Counted from the first letter of the stretch, positions 12,569-23,220 are shown. The stretch: 64,000 nucleotides of DNA from an uncultured Pelagibacteraceae bacterium (GCA_902555465.1 CACDSN010000003.1:34152-98151); one strand, 5' to 3'. Notes: a model not told the origin generated them from the sequence alone. Made by a program: numbers and translations.

Positions 12569-14131
12569 TTAAAATACTATGATCGATAAAATTACAAGAA
12601 ATAATAATCCAATAATACTTTGATTTTTAAAAGACTTAAGTTCCATTTTTTTTTCATTTAAAGAAGAATATGCATTTGAATTCTGTGGAATTTGTCCACT
12701 AGCAAGGAATGTAAGGGCTTGATTAGCTTTATCCATAACTTGAGGTAATTCAGGTAATTTCTTAATAACTTCTGAAGTATCTTTTAAGATATTTCCAATT
12801 TCAGCAATTGGATCTTTTGTTTCTTTGAGCCATTTTTCTAAAACTGGTTGTGAAATTTGCCAAATATTTGCATCTGGATCAAGTTTTCTTGCTACACCTT
12901 CAACCACTACCATAGTTTTTTGAAGTAATAACAGTTGCGGTTGTGTTTGCATATTAAATTTTTCAGTTATATCAAATAATTGTTTAAGCAATTTACCACC
13001 AGAAATATCTTTAACAGATTGACCAAATATTGGTTCACCGATTGATCTCAATGCTTGAGCAAGTTCCTCGTTGTTTACATTTTGTGGAACTAAACCTGCT
13101 GCAATATGGACTTGTGCTACTTTTTTATAATCTCTCTGAATAAATCCATAAAGAATTTCAGCTAAAAACCTTCTATTTATTTTATCTATTCTTCCCATAA
13201 TCCCAAAATCTATAAAAATTAATTGACCACTATTATCAACAAGTAAATTGCCTTGGTGCATATCTGCATGGAAGTATCCATCTCTTACTGCATGTCTTAG
13301 AAAGTGTTGAATTATATCTCTAGCTAAATTTTTAAGATTTATGCCTAATGATTTTATTTTTTCTACTTCTCTTATAGAAATTGCTTCTACCCAGTCTAAT
13401 GTAAGAACATTATCACTTGTAAGTTTCCAATAAATTTTAGGAATTTTAAATCCCGCATCATTACGTGTATTCTCATAAAATTCATTTGCTGCAGCAGCTT
13501 CAAATCTTAAATCCATTTCATGGTTTGTTATTTCTTTCAATAAAAAAACAACTTCAACTAGTTTAAGTCTTTTTGTTTTTTTTACCAAAGACTCAATAAC
13601 ATATGCTAGAAGCATTAAGGCTTCAATTTCATCATTAAATACTCTTTTGATATCTGGTCTTAAAACTTTTATTGCAACTTCTTTTAAAACTCCCTCATCT
13701 TTAATTTGCGCTTTATGAACTTGCGCAATAGATGCTGCGGCAATCGGTTCTGAAATATTTATAAAATCTTTATAATTCTCATTTCCAAGTCCAGCTTTAA
13801 TTTCATTTAGAGCTACATCTTTTGAAAACGCTGGAACTTTATCCTGAAGTATTTGCAATTGATCAGATAGTTTTTCTCCAATTATATCTGGTCTAGTTGC
13901 TAAAAATTGACCAAGTTTTATAAATGTAATACCCATGGATTCTAAAGATCTACACAATCTTTCCTCCTCAGTATGATCTTTACTTAAATTTTTTTCCCCA
14001 AATAATCCTAAAATGTTAAAAAAAATCTTGATAAGTATTGGAATTTCATAAACTTTAGAAACAATATTCAATGCATCTGAAAGTGCTAATTTTCTACCAA
14101 TTTTAAATAATGTAAATATTTTTTTTATCAT
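12569..14131 (-). CDS. ubiB: UbiB/ABC1 family ubiquinone biosynthesis kinase-like protein
   Basis: FIKLGQFLATRPDIIGEKLSDQLQILQDKVPAF; AAASIAQVHKA; YFHADMHQGNLLVDNSGQLIFIDFGIMGRI; next to ubiE. Confidence 0.94.
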   Translation of the reverse strand: MIKKIFTLFKIGRKLALSDALNIVSKVYEIPILIKIFFNILGLFGEKNLSKDHTEEERLCRSLESMGITFIKLGQFLATRPDIIGEKLSDQLQILQDKVPAFSKDVALNEIKAGLGNENYKDFINISEPIAAASIAQVHKAQIKDEGVLKEVAIKVLRPDIKRVFNDEIEALMLLAYVIESLVKKTKRLKLVEVVFLLKEITNHEMDLRFEAAAANEFYENTRNDAGFKIPKIYWKLTSDNVLTLDWVEAISIREVEKIKSLGINLKNLARDIIQHFLRHAVRDGYFHADMHQGNLLVDNSGQLIFIDFGIMGRIDKINRRFLAEILYGFIQRDYKKVAQVHIAAGLVPQNVNNEELAQALRSIGEPIFGQSVKDISGGKLLKQLFDITEKFNMQTQPQLLLLQKTMVVVEGVARKLDPDANIWQISQPVLEKWLKETKDPIAEIGNILKDTSEVIKKLPELPQVMDKANQALTFLASGQIPQNSNAYSSLNEKKMELKSFKNQSIIGLLFLVILSIIVF

Positions 14132-14835
14132 TATATTTTCCAGGCACTATGTAATGCAACAATTCCACCGTTTAAATTGTTATACTCACACTTTTCAAAT
14201 TTATTTTTTTTCATTAAATCAATAAGTTCATCTTGGTTTACAAAATCTTTGATACTTTTTATCAAGTATTCATAGGGTTTTTTATCTCCGACTACAATTT
14301 CACCAATAACAGGTATTAATTTCGAGTAATTCTGATAAACAAAATTTAAATAGTCGTTATTAATCTTGGAAAATTCAAGACAAAAAAAACACCCACCCTT
14401 TTTTAAAACTCTAAATGCTTCAGATAAAGCTTTATTTATATTTTTTGTATTTCTAAGACCAAAACTAATCACATAATAATCAAACATAGAATCTTTAAAT
14501 GGTAGTTTCTCAGCAGACGCAACTTTCCAAGATATATTTTGATAATTTTTAAGTTTATTTTTTCCCAGAGAAATCATATTTTGATTTGGGTCGACACATT
14601 CAACTTTTGACTTACCTTCAGTAGCTTCTGTAAATAATTTCGCGATATCTCCAGTGCCGCAAGCTACATCAATTAACTTTTTGTTTACTCTTGGCCTCAT
14701 AGAATATATTAATTGCTTTTTCCAGGATTTATGGACTCCTAGCGACATAATGTTATTCATTAGATCATATTTATCATAAACTTTATTAAATACGTCAGAG
14801 ACCAAGTTTTTAGTATTTTGTAGTTTTTGTTGCAT
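14131..14835 (-). CDS. ubiE: Demethylmenaquinone/ubiquinone methyltransferase
   Basis: VSDVFNKVYDKYDLMNNIMSLGVHKSWK..., LIDVACGTGDIA. ORF track start 14910 would overlap divergent mutM; M at 14835 (MQQKLQNTK) preferred. Confidence 0.92.
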   Translation of the reverse strand: MQQKLQNTKNLVSDVFNKVYDKYDLMNNIMSLGVHKSWKKQLIYSMRPRVNKKLIDVACGTGDIAKLFTEATEGKSKVECVDPNQNMISLGKNKLKNYQNISWKVASAEKLPFKDSMFDYYVISFGLRNTKNINKALSEAFRVLKKGGCFFCLEFSKINNDYLNFVYQNYSKLIPVIGEIVVGDKKPYEYLIKSIKDFVNQDELIDLMKKNKFEKCEYNNLNGGIVALHSAWKI

Positions 14836-14870
14836 TTTTATTTTTTTACCTTTTAATAATATAGTCTGAT

Positions 14871-15734
14871 ATGCCAGAATTACCAGAAGTAGAAGTTGTA
14901 AAACAGTCACTAGAAAAATATATAGTAAATAAAAATTTGCTTAAAATTATAGTCAAAAATAATAACTTAAGATTTCCCGTTCCAAAAAATCTATCAAAAA
15001 AATTATCTAATATAAAAATAAAAAAAATAAAGAGAATATCAAAATATATAGTGATAGAATTTTATAATGATCTATTTTTGATAGTACATCTAGGAATGTC
15101 AGGGACTTTACATCTAACCAAAAATATTAATTTTTTTAAAAATACAAATTTAAGTTTTTACCACTCAAAAAATTTACCAAAAAAACATAATCATATTTTT
15201 TTTAAATTTAAAAAATTTTTAATAATATATAATGATCCAAGAAGATTCGGTTTTGTAAACTTAGTAAAAGGTAAAATTAATCTAAAAAGTTATTTTAGTA
15301 AATTGGGTCCTGATCCTTTCAGTGAGGCATATAATTTTAATTATGTAAAAAAATACTTTTATAATAAGAGAAAAAATATTAAGAATATTTTATTAGATCA
15401 AAATTTTTTATCTGGTATCGGAAATATATATGCAAGTGAAATTTTAAATTATTCAAAAATAAATCCATTAAAATCTTGCAATAGGATAAATGATGAAGAA
15501 ATAACTAAAATTATTTATTATACAGTTAAAGTACTTAATCTCTCAATTAAACGAGGCGGTACAACAATTAATAACTTCCATTCTATAAAGGGAAATCAAG
15601 GCTCTTATCAGAAAGAATTTCGTGCATACGATAGAGATGGCATGGGATGCAAAAATAAATTATGTATAGGTACAATTGTAAAGATAAATATTACAAATAG
15701 ATCAACCTATATGTGTGATATTTGCCAAAAATAA
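14871..15734 (+). CDS. mutM: Formamidopyrimidine-DNA glycosylase
   Basis: MPELPEVEVVKQSLEKY N-terminus, DPRRFG, C-terminal zinc finger (C-x4-C...CDICQK). Confidence 0.95.
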   Translation: MPELPEVEVVKQSLEKYIVNKNLLKIIVKNNNLRFPVPKNLSKKLSNIKIKKIKRISKYIVIEFYNDLFLIVHLGMSGTLHLTKNINFFKNTNLSFYHSKNLPKKHNHIFFKFKKFLIIYNDPRRFGFVNLVKGKINLKSYFSKLGPDPFSEAYNFNYVKKYFYNKRKNIKNILLDQNFLSGIGNIYASEILNYSKINPLKSCNRINDEEITKIIYYTVKVLNLSIKRGGTTINNFHSIKGNQGSYQKEFRAYDRDGMGCKNKLCIGTIVKINITNRSTYMCDICQK

Positions 15735-15785
15735 TTAAAAAAAATAATTGACCATATAAACTAACCAAGTTATACAGTCGCGCTT

Positions 15786-16046
15786 ATGGCAAATACTAAA
15801 TCAGCTATTAAAACAAATAGACGAATTCATAGACAGACTTTGGTTAATAGGTCAAGAAAAAGCAGATATAAAAATGCAATTAAGAAAATTAACCTTTTGA
15901 TTGAAAAAAAAGATAAAAAAGGAGCGCTTGGTTACCTTCCCAAACTTAATTCTGAATTAATGAAGATAGCCAAGTCTGGGGTTGTAAAAAAACAAAATGC
16001 CTCAAGAAACGTATCTAGAATTACAAAAAGAATTAACTCTCTCTGA
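15786..16046 (+). CDS. rpsT: 30S ribosomal protein S20
   Basis: MANTKSAIKTNRRIHRQTLVNRSRKSRYKNAIKK. Confidence 0.95.
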   Translation: MANTKSAIKTNRRIHRQTLVNRSRKSRYKNAIKKINLLIEKKDKKGALGYLPKLNSELMKIAKSGVVKKQNASRNVSRITKRINSL

Positions 16047-16281
16047 TTGAATCAACTAGTTGTATATTATTTTCTTTTTAAGCACAAAATATATAAAAAA
16101 ATAAGTAAACAAACTTGATATAAAATTTATTTACAATTTTTTACTATAAACAAAAATTAATAATTCAATCTAAGATTTTATTTTTTTTTTAAAATTATTT
16201 TCAATTGAGGATTACATTTTTTTTTTAAAAATAAAAATTATCATTTGCATAATTTAATTATTTCAGATTAAACAATAATAG

Positions 16282-17709
16282 ATGAAAAATTCTCCTTTTA
16301 ATCAAAATTTAAATCAAAGTAACAACGAAGTTATTAACTGGGACTCAGTTAATCAGGATCTTCAAACTAAATTTGGTAAAGATGTTTTTGAAAGTTGGTT
16401 AAAAAAAATGGAACTTCTTGAAACTAATGTTGATTATCTATTAATTTCAGTTCCAACTCGATTTATTAGAGATTGGATTACATCTAGATACTTAGATAAT
16501 GTTATTCAAGTAATTAAATCACACAATAAAAATATCAGCCGTATTGAATTCAAAATAAATTCAAAACCAAGTAATTTCATTGATAAAAAAAATAAAGTTA
16601 GTTTAGAAAATCAATCTAAAATAGCAGATACTAATGTTACATTTATTAAAGATAGCTTTATTCAATACAACAGAATTGACCCAAATAAAAATTTTGAAAA
16701 TTTTATTACAGGTCAAAGTAATAGAATTGCTTATGAAGCATCAAAAAAAATCGTTGAAAATACATCCAGTTATAATCCTTTATATTTATATTCTGGTGTT
16801 GGTATGGGAAAAACTCATTTATTAAATGCAATAGGTTTAAAACTAAAATCTACCAAAAAAGTAATGTTTATATCAGCAGAGAGATTTATGTATCATTTTG
16901 TAAAATCAATCAAAGCTAATGAAATGATTAAATTTAAGGATTATTTTAGAAATACAGATGTTTTATTAATCGATGATATTCAATTTATGAATGGAAAAGA
17001 AGCATTGCAAGAGGAGTTTTTTCATACTTTTAGCGCACTTTTAGATAAAGGATCACAAATTGTACTTACATCTGATAGACCTCCTAGTAAGTTAATTAGA
17101 ATACAGGAGAGAATAAAATCTAGATTTTCAGGTGGATTAGTAGTTGATATACAAAACCCAGACTTAACTTTACGTGAGGAGATAGTGAACAAAAAATTGT
17201 CTGAGCTTAGTTTTTTAAATAAGAATAATGTTAATATTTCAAAAGAAATTCAAAAATTTATATGTTTAGAAATAAAATCAAGCATACGAGAACTTGTTGG
17301 TGCATTAAATAGAATCGTATCCTTTTCAAGAATATACAATAGGGTTCCCAATTTGTCAGAGACAAGGATAATTTTAAAAGATTTACTGGACATCCATGAG
17401 AACAAAGTAACAATTGATATTATTCAGACAATAGTTTGCAAATATTTTAAAATAAGCAAAAATGAAATGCTTTCTTCTAGAAGATCTAGATACCTTGTTA
17501 GACCAAGACAAACAGCTATATATCTTGCAAAAATGCTAACATCAAAATCCTTACCAGAAATTGGAAGATGTTTTGCGAATAGAGATCATACAACAGTAAT
17601 ACATTCTGTTAAGACGATAGAAAAACTGAGAAAAGAAGATAGTGAACTGAATCTAAAAATAGATACGCTTAAAAATAAAATATTATATAACAAAGAAGAT
17701 GAAATTTAA
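16282..17709 (+). CDS. dnaA: Chromosomal replication initiator protein DnaA
   Basis: LYLYSGVGMGKTHLLNAIG, VLLIDDIQFMNGKEALQEEFFHTFSAL, C-terminal GRCFANRDHTTVIHSVKTIEKL. Confidence 0.97.
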   Translation: MKNSPFNQNLNQSNNEVINWDSVNQDLQTKFGKDVFESWLKKMELLETNVDYLLISVPTRFIRDWITSRYLDNVIQVIKSHNKNISRIEFKINSKPSNFIDKKNKVSLENQSKIADTNVTFIKDSFIQYNRIDPNKNFENFITGQSNRIAYEASKKIVENTSSYNPLYLYSGVGMGKTHLLNAIGLKLKSTKKVMFISAERFMYHFVKSIKANEMIKFKDYFRNTDVLLIDDIQFMNGKEALQEEFFHTFSALLDKGSQIVLTSDRPPSKLIRIQERIKSRFSGGLVVDIQNPDLTLREEIVNKKLSELSFLNKNNVNISKEIQKFICLEIKSSIRELVGALNRIVSFSRIYNRVPNLSETRIILKDLLDIHENKVTIDIIQTIVCKYFKISKNEMLSSRRSRYLVRPRQTAIYLAKMLTSKSLPEIGRCFANRDHTTVIHSVKTIEKLRKEDSELNLKIDTLKNKILYNKEDEI

Positions 17710-18811
17710 TGTAAATCAAAAAGATTTGCAAAATTCTCTAAATTATTGTCAGGGAGTGATTGAAAAGAGAAGTACTTTGCAAATTTTGTCCAATGTATTA
17801 CTTCAGGCCAAAGATTCAAAGCTGAAAATTATTGCAACGGATTTGGATTTAATCTTTATACAAAATATATCTAATATTGAAATATTAGATGAAGGTGAAA
17901 CAACAACATCATGTTCAACATTGTATGATATTGTTAGAAAATTCACTAACGAAAAAAAAATAAATTTTAATTTAGTTAATGAGAATAAAATTAATTTAGA
18001 ATCAGATAAATCTACATTTAATTTAAATTGTCTTAAAGCATCAGAGTTTCCAATTACAGAGGAAAACTTTAAGGAAAATGAATTTGAGATTAATTCAAAA
18101 AGTTTACTTAAGTTATTAAATAAATGCAAGTTTTCTGTTTCTAATGATGAAACAAGACATTATTTGAGTGGAATATTTCTTCATTTGACAGATAAAGATG
18201 AAAAAAAATTTCTAACAGCTGTTGCCACTGATAGTCATAGAATGTCTATATCGAAAACTTTATTACAAGAGGAAATAAAATTCGAGCCTGTAATTCTTCC
18301 AAAAAAAACAATTTTCCAGTTATGTTCATTGCTAGAAGATTATGATGGTGGTGTAAAAATTTCTAATTTAAAATCAAAGATCAAGTTTGAATTTAATAAT
18401 ACAATATTAATGTCAAAATTAATTGATGGAAAGTTTCCAAATTATTATCAAGTCATTCCTAAAGAAAATCAAAAAAGATTAGAAATTGATTTAAAAACTT
18501 TCCTAACTTCAGTTGATAGAGTTGCTTCAGTTTCTCTAGATAAAAAAGATGGTTTAAGAATGAGTTTAGAAAAAAATAATTTAAATTTATCGGTCAATAA
18601 TAGTAATAGTGGTGAAGGTAAAGAAAGTTTGCCTGTTAATTTTGAACACGAATTAGATATAAGTTTTAATCCAAGATATTTAATTGATGTTGCATCAAAT
18701 ATGGATGGTAATAAAATTGAAATTTACCTTAAAGATTCTGCGGCTCCAGCTCTAATTAAAGATCCTTCAGATTTTGATAGTATTTTTGTTATTATGCCTA
18801 TGAAAGGTTAA
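17699..18811 (+). CDS. dnaN: DNA polymerase III beta subunit
   Basis: MKFNVNQKDLQNSLNYCQGVIEKRSTLQILSNVLLQA; ends FVIMPMKG; follows dnaA. Confidence 0.96.
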   Translation: MKFNVNQKDLQNSLNYCQGVIEKRSTLQILSNVLLQAKDSKLKIIATDLDLIFIQNISNIEILDEGETTTSCSTLYDIVRKFTNEKKINFNLVNENKINLESDKSTFNLNCLKASEFPITEENFKENEFEINSKSLLKLLNKCKFSVSNDETRHYLSGIFLHLTDKDEKKFLTAVATDSHRMSISKTLLQEEIKFEPVILPKKTIFQLCSLLEDYDGGVKISNLKSKIKFEFNNTILMSKLIDGKFPNYYQVIPKENQKRLEIDLKTFLTSVDRVASVSLDKKDGLRMSLEKNNLNLSVNNSNSGEGKESLPVNFEHELDISFNPRYLIDVASNMDGNKIEIYLKDSAAPALIKDPSDFDSIFVIMPMKG

Positions 18812-19512
18812 CGTATTCTGTCTAACTCATTATATAGATCTTCTTCAATTTTTTTTTGAAAATCCTGTGTTGTCATTCCAGCGGGAATCTGGTTTAAAAT
18901 ACTTATAGTAATAGTTTTATTTGAATTTAATCTTCCCGATTTTGGCCATACATCACCAGAATTTAGAGCGACAGGAAGACATATAAAATTCAGTTTTTCA
19001 TATATTTTTGAAACACCTTTTTTAAAAGGAATTTTATCTTCAATTAGTGTTCTTGTAGCTTGAGGAAAAATTATTAAAGGCCTTTTAGAAGATGTTGTTT
19101 CCGTGATAATTCTATCATAAAAACCTATATTCTCTTTAGTTATTTTGTCTCTATCAATTGATATAGACCCAATTTTTTTTAAATGCCAACCAAATATAGG
19201 TATTTTTAATAATTCTTTTTTTAAAATAAAAATTGGAGAATTAAAAATTGCTTGTAAAAAAAAAGTCTCAAATAAAGATTGGTGAAGTGATGCAATAAAA
19301 AAAGGTGAATTTTTTGGAATATTTTCAATACCCTTTACTACAATCTTTACTGATAGAAAAACATTTAGGCAAAAATGTATCCAGTATCCTAAAATTTTTC
19401 CGCCAATTAAGTCAATTTTTCTTGGTAAAAGCAATGCAGGCAAGAAGATTATACAAACAAAAATTGTACCAATGTAAAAAAAAAATTTAAAAATGAATTC
19501 TCTAATCATCAA
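18808..19512 (-). CDS. 1-acyl-sn-glycerol-3-phosphate acyltransferase (PlsC family)
   Basis: SPFFIASLHQSLFETFFL (HxxxxE-like H-x5-E), LIIFPQATRT. Confidence 0.8.
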   Translation of the reverse strand: MMIREFIFKFFFYIGTIFVCIIFLPALLLPRKIDLIGGKILGYWIHFCLNVFLSVKIVVKGIENIPKNSPFFIASLHQSLFETFFLQAIFNSPIFILKKELLKIPIFGWHLKKIGSISIDRDKITKENIGFYDRIITETTSSKRPLIIFPQATRTLIEDKIPFKKGVSKIYEKLNFICLPVALNSGDVWPKSGRLNSNKTITISILNQIPAGMTTQDFQKKIEEDLYNELDRIR

Positions 19513-20727
19513 TTAAATAATGCTTTCAAGACGTTCTTTTTTTCTAATCCTAAAAACTTTTGAATTTTTAATTAATACCTCGTTAGCACCAACTCTTAAA
19601 TTATAATTTGAGCTTAATACTTTGCCATACGCACCCACATCACAAATTACAATATTATCTCCCTCATCAAGTTTCTGATAAGAATTAAGCGATAAAAATT
19701 TATCTGTTGTCTCACATATGGGACCTACAAAATCATGTCTTTTGGAAACTTTCCTCTTATTTTTTTTGGTAGGTATAATTCTATGATAAGCTTTATATAA
19801 AGCTGGCCTCATTAAATCGTTCATTCCCGCATCAACTATAATAAAATTAATTTTACTTGTTTTTTTTATATAAATAATTTTCGTTAATAAGTAGCCAACA
19901 TTTCCGACTATAGATCTGCCTGGTTCAAAAATAATATTTACTTTATTTTTTTTTACAAATTTATTAATTTTATCGGAGTATTTTTTATAATTAAGTTCTT
20001 TGGAGTTTTGACCATAATTTATACCCATTCCACCTCCTAAATCTATATATTTAAAATTGAAGTTAGATTTATCTATTATTTTTTGAACAGTCTTAAGCAT
20101 TTTGAGGTACGGAATATGACTAGTAATTTGACTTCCAATATGAACACTTAAACATCTAATATTAAGATATTTAGATGTTTTGTAATAATTTATTAAATTA
20201 ATAACTTCTTTTTCTGATAAACCAAATTTATTGGAATTTTTTCCAGTTGTAATCTCTTTAATGGTATTAGCATCAACATTTGGGTTGAGACGAATTCCAA
20301 TATCAATAGTTTTATTAATCTTTTTTGCAACTTGCAAAATTGTTTCAATTTCGCTTTTTGACTCTGCATTTATCAACAGTATTTTTTTTTTTACCGCAAA
20401 GTTTATTTCATCATAAGTCTTACCAACTCCAGAAAAAACAATTTTTTTGGGATTAATTTTGGATTTAAGCGCTGCCATTAATTCGCCTTTTGACACAACA
20501 TCGGCACCAACTCCTAATCTAGCAATTTCATTTAAAATCGTTTTGTTATTATTAGATTTGACAGCAAAACATATTAGTGGATTAATCTTAATAAAATTTT
20601 TTTTAAATTTCAAAATATTTTCTTTTAATTTATTATATGAATAGCAATAAGTAGGAGACCCAAATTTTCTTATAATCCTATCAACATTAATTCTATCAAT
20701 TAGTAATTTATTTTTAGTGTAGTGCAT
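19513..20727 (-). CDS. lysA: Diaminopimelate decarboxylase
   Basis: FGSPTYCYSYNKLKENI, CFAVKSNNNKTIL, SVHIGSQI, DLGGGMGINY, GPICETTDKF. Confidence 0.95.
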   Translation of the reverse strand: MHYTKNKLLIDRINVDRIIRKFGSPTYCYSYNKLKENILKFKKNFIKINPLICFAVKSNNNKTILNEIARLGVGADVVSKGELMAALKSKINPKKIVFSGVGKTYDEINFAVKKKILLINAESKSEIETILQVAKKINKTIDIGIRLNPNVDANTIKEITTGKNSNKFGLSEKEVINLINYYKTSKYLNIRCLSVHIGSQITSHIPYLKMLKTVQKIIDKSNFNFKYIDLGGGMGINYGQNSKELNYKKYSDKINKFVKKNKVNIIFEPGRSIVGNVGYLLTKIIYIKKTSKINFIIVDAGMNDLMRPALYKAYHRIIPTKKNKRKVSKRHDFVGPICETTDKFLSLNSYQKLDEGDNIVICDVGAYGKVLSSNYNLRVGANEVLIKNSKVFRIRKKERLESII

Positions 20728-20756
20728 TAAGAGTTTTAAGTTTTAATAGTTAAATA

Positions 20757-20888
20757 TTAACTATTACTTGTTCCATAGACTTTCATTTTAATCAACCCCG
20801 ATTTTTTCTCATAAATTGGATCACTTTTTTTTCCACATGAAAGAATTGGTATTAAAACAAAGATAACAATAATTATTTTTTTAAGCAT
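20757..20888 (-). CDS. lptM: 43-aa LptM/YifL-like lipoprotein (not in ORF track)
   Basis: MLKKIIIVIFVLIPILSCGKKSDPIYEKKSGLIKMKVYGTSNS: lipobox LSCG then KKSDPxY; located between argH and lysA, a position where LptM/YifL-type lipoproteins are commonly found. Confidence 0.75.
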   Translation of the reverse strand: MLKKIIIVIFVLIPILSCGKKSDPIYEKKSGLIKMKVYGTSNS

Positions 20889-22263
20889 TTTTATATTTTT
20901 TTATCATTTTCTTTATGTTTTCAAAAGAGGTTCCACCGTAAGATTTTTTTGAATTTACTGAATTTTTTAGTTCAAAAACTTTAATTACATCATCTTTTAT
21001 ATTTGGTTCTATTTTTTTTAGTTCATCAATTGATAAATCAGATAGAAGTTTTTTATTTTTCTCGCAGTAGTTAACTATCTTTGCAGTTATTTGATACGAT
21101 TTTCTAAAGGGAAAATTGAGATTTTCTACAAAGTAGTCAGCCAAATCAGTTGCAGTTATATAACCTTTTTTTGCAAGCTTTAACATTTCGTTCTTGTTAA
21201 CTGAAAAATTCTTTAATACTTCATTCAAAACTTTAATTGAGTCAGATAGATTATCAAAAGTATCAAATACAATTTTTTTATCATCTTGAAGATCTTTAAA
21301 ATAAGATAGTGGCAATCCTTTTAGTATAGTAAGCATAGAAAATAAATTTCCATATGAATTGCTAACTTTACCTCTTAAAAATTCTAACGAATCAGGATTT
21401 TTTTTTTGGGGCATTATTGATGATCCAGTTACGATGTTGTCATTCATTGAAATTAATTTAAATGCATCTGAATTCCAGATTATAAATTCTTCAGCAAGTC
21501 TTGATATATGCATTGCACATGTTGAAGAAGCAAATAAAAAATCCAATACAAAATCTCTATCTGAAACTGTATCTATTGAATTACCAGTAGGATTATTAAA
21601 AGCTAGTTTTTTAGTTGTATAATTTCGGTCAATATTAAAAGATGTTCCAGATAATGCACATGAACCCAAAGGGTTTTCTTTTAAGTTACTAAAATTATTA
21701 TTAAATCTATTTCTGTCCCTAATAAACATTTCTACATAAGCCAAGATATAATGTGCGAATGAAATTGGTTGTGCATTTTTTAAATGTGTAAATCCAGGCA
21801 TAATAGTATAAATATTTTTTTCTGCTATTTTTAAAATGTTATTAATAGTTTGCTCCAACATTTTAATTAATTTTTTATTTGAATTTATCATCCAAATTTT
21901 TAAATCCACTAAAACCTGATCATTTCTTGATCTTGCTGTATGAATGAAGCCCGCATCTTCACCAATGAGTTCAAAAAGTTTTTTTTCAATACTCATATGG
22001 ATGTCTTCATCTTTATAATCAAATATATAATTTTTTTTGATAATTTGATTCTGTATTTTTTTTAATCCCCAGATAATCTTATTTTTAATTTTGAAATTAA
22101 TTATTTTTTGTTTGTTTAACATTTCTACATGTATAATTGATGCAAGTATATCCTCTTTAAAAAGTCTTTTATCAACGTGAATAGAACTAGAAACTTTTTG
22201 AAAAGTAGAAGTTGTATCTCCTTTAATTCTTATTCCCCAAATAGGTTTAATTTTCTTTTTCAT
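20881..22263 (-). CDS. argH: Argininosuccinate lyase
   Basis: AGFIHTARSRNDQVLVDLKIW, GSSIMPQKKNPDSLE signatures. Confidence 0.96.
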   Translation of the reverse strand: MKKKIKPIWGIRIKGDTTSTFQKVSSSIHVDKRLFKEDILASIIHVEMLNKQKIINFKIKNKIIWGLKKIQNQIIKKNYIFDYKDEDIHMSIEKKLFELIGEDAGFIHTARSRNDQVLVDLKIWMINSNKKLIKMLEQTINNILKIAEKNIYTIMPGFTHLKNAQPISFAHYILAYVEMFIRDRNRFNNNFSNLKENPLGSCALSGTSFNIDRNYTTKKLAFNNPTGNSIDTVSDRDFVLDFLFASSTCAMHISRLAEEFIIWNSDAFKLISMNDNIVTGSSIMPQKKNPDSLEFLRGKVSNSYGNLFSMLTILKGLPLSYFKDLQDDKKIVFDTFDNLSDSIKVLNEVLKNFSVNKNEMLKLAKKGYITATDLADYFVENLNFPFRKSYQITAKIVNYCEKNKKLLSDLSIDELKKIEPNIKDDVIKVFELKNSVNSKKSYGGTSFENIKKMIKKYKNA

Positions 22264-22316
22264 ATAAAATAATTATATTCAGTTGATTTAACTTATTTTT
22301 GTCAATTGATTAAGTT

Positions 22317-22514
22317 TTAATTCTTAAAAAAATAAGCAAAACCAACAAGTGCAATTATTGCTATAAATTGTAAAATAACTCTTAGTTGCATCAATTTATT
22401 CGATGCTTTTTTTGAACCACCTCTAAATAAATTAGCTATACCGAGGATTAAAACTATTGCAACTAAAAGCAGCAATGCAATAGAGACTATTTTGATTAAA
22501 GTTCCAGATAACAT
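22317..22514 (-). CDS. Small two-TM HIG1/hypoxia-induced-like membrane protein
   Basis: 65 aa, two hydrophobic segments with NKLMQLRVILQ between them. Confidence 0.65.
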   Translation of the reverse strand: MLSGTLIKIVSIALLLLVAIVLILGIANLFRGGSKKASNKLMQLRVILQFIAIIALVGFAYFFKN

Positions 22515-22560
22515 AATTTGATATATACATTAAAAGAATAAATTATAAATAAATAATATT

Positions 22561-23220
22561 ATGACATTTTGCCTAGACACAGTAATTATTCCACCAGAAA
22601 ATAATGAGCAAATTAAAAATGCAGTTATTCTACTTCATGGATATGGAGGAGATGGCAAGGATATTAGTATGTTAACACTTAATTGGAAAAGATTTTTTAA
22701 AAATACAGTTTTTATATGCCCCAATGGTCATGAAAAATGTGAAATTAATCCAATGGGATTTCAATGGTTTGATCTATCAAAACAAGATGAAGATTATATT
22801 TTGAGTCAATCTATTAAAGCTGAAAATGTATTAAAAAAATTCATAGAGGAGGTAAAGGATAAGTATCAATTATTAAATAGTAATGTTGTTTTATGTGGTT
22901 TTAGTCAGGGCTGCATGATGTCAATAAGTATCGGTGTTACAACAGAAGAAAACTTTAATTGTATAGTGGGATTTTCTGGTAAAATTATTAATGTAAATAA
23001 TCTTCAAACTAGAATAAAAAATAATAGCAAAATACTATTAATACATGGAGAACAAGATGAAATAGTCAGTTCAAATTATCTATTAGAGGCAAAAGATTTT
23101 TTCGAAAGAAAAAAGATTAATATTCAAACTAATTTAATTAAGAATTGTGGACATAATATACCAATTGAAGCATCAAGCCTAGCTTTAAATTTCATAAAAA
23201 AAAATTTAGAAATTAAATAA
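22561..23220 (+). CDS. Phospholipase/carboxylesterase family alpha/beta hydrolase
   Basis: AVILLHGYGGDGKDI, VVLCGFSQGCMMSISIG (GxSxG), ILLIHGEQDEIVSSN, NCGHNIP. Confidence 0.85.
   Translation: MTFCLDTVIIPPENNEQIKNAVILLHGYGGDGKDISMLTLNWKRFFKNTVFICPNGHEKCEINPMGFQWFDLSKQDEDYILSQSIKAENVLKKFIEEVKDKYQLLNSNVVLCGFSQGCMMSISIGVTTEENFNCIVGFSGKIINVNNLQTRIKNNSKILLIHGEQDEIVSSNYLLEAKDFFERKKINIQTNLIKNCGHNIPIEASSLALNFIKKNLEIK

Noticed and set aside
14836-14910. N-terminal extension of ubiE overlapping mutM
   Set aside because: Overlaps the divergent mutM start; internal M at 14835 gives a normal UbiE N-terminus.
16634-16825. 63-aa plus-strand ORF inside dnaA
   Set aside because: Out-of-frame shadow ORF within the dnaA ATPase region.
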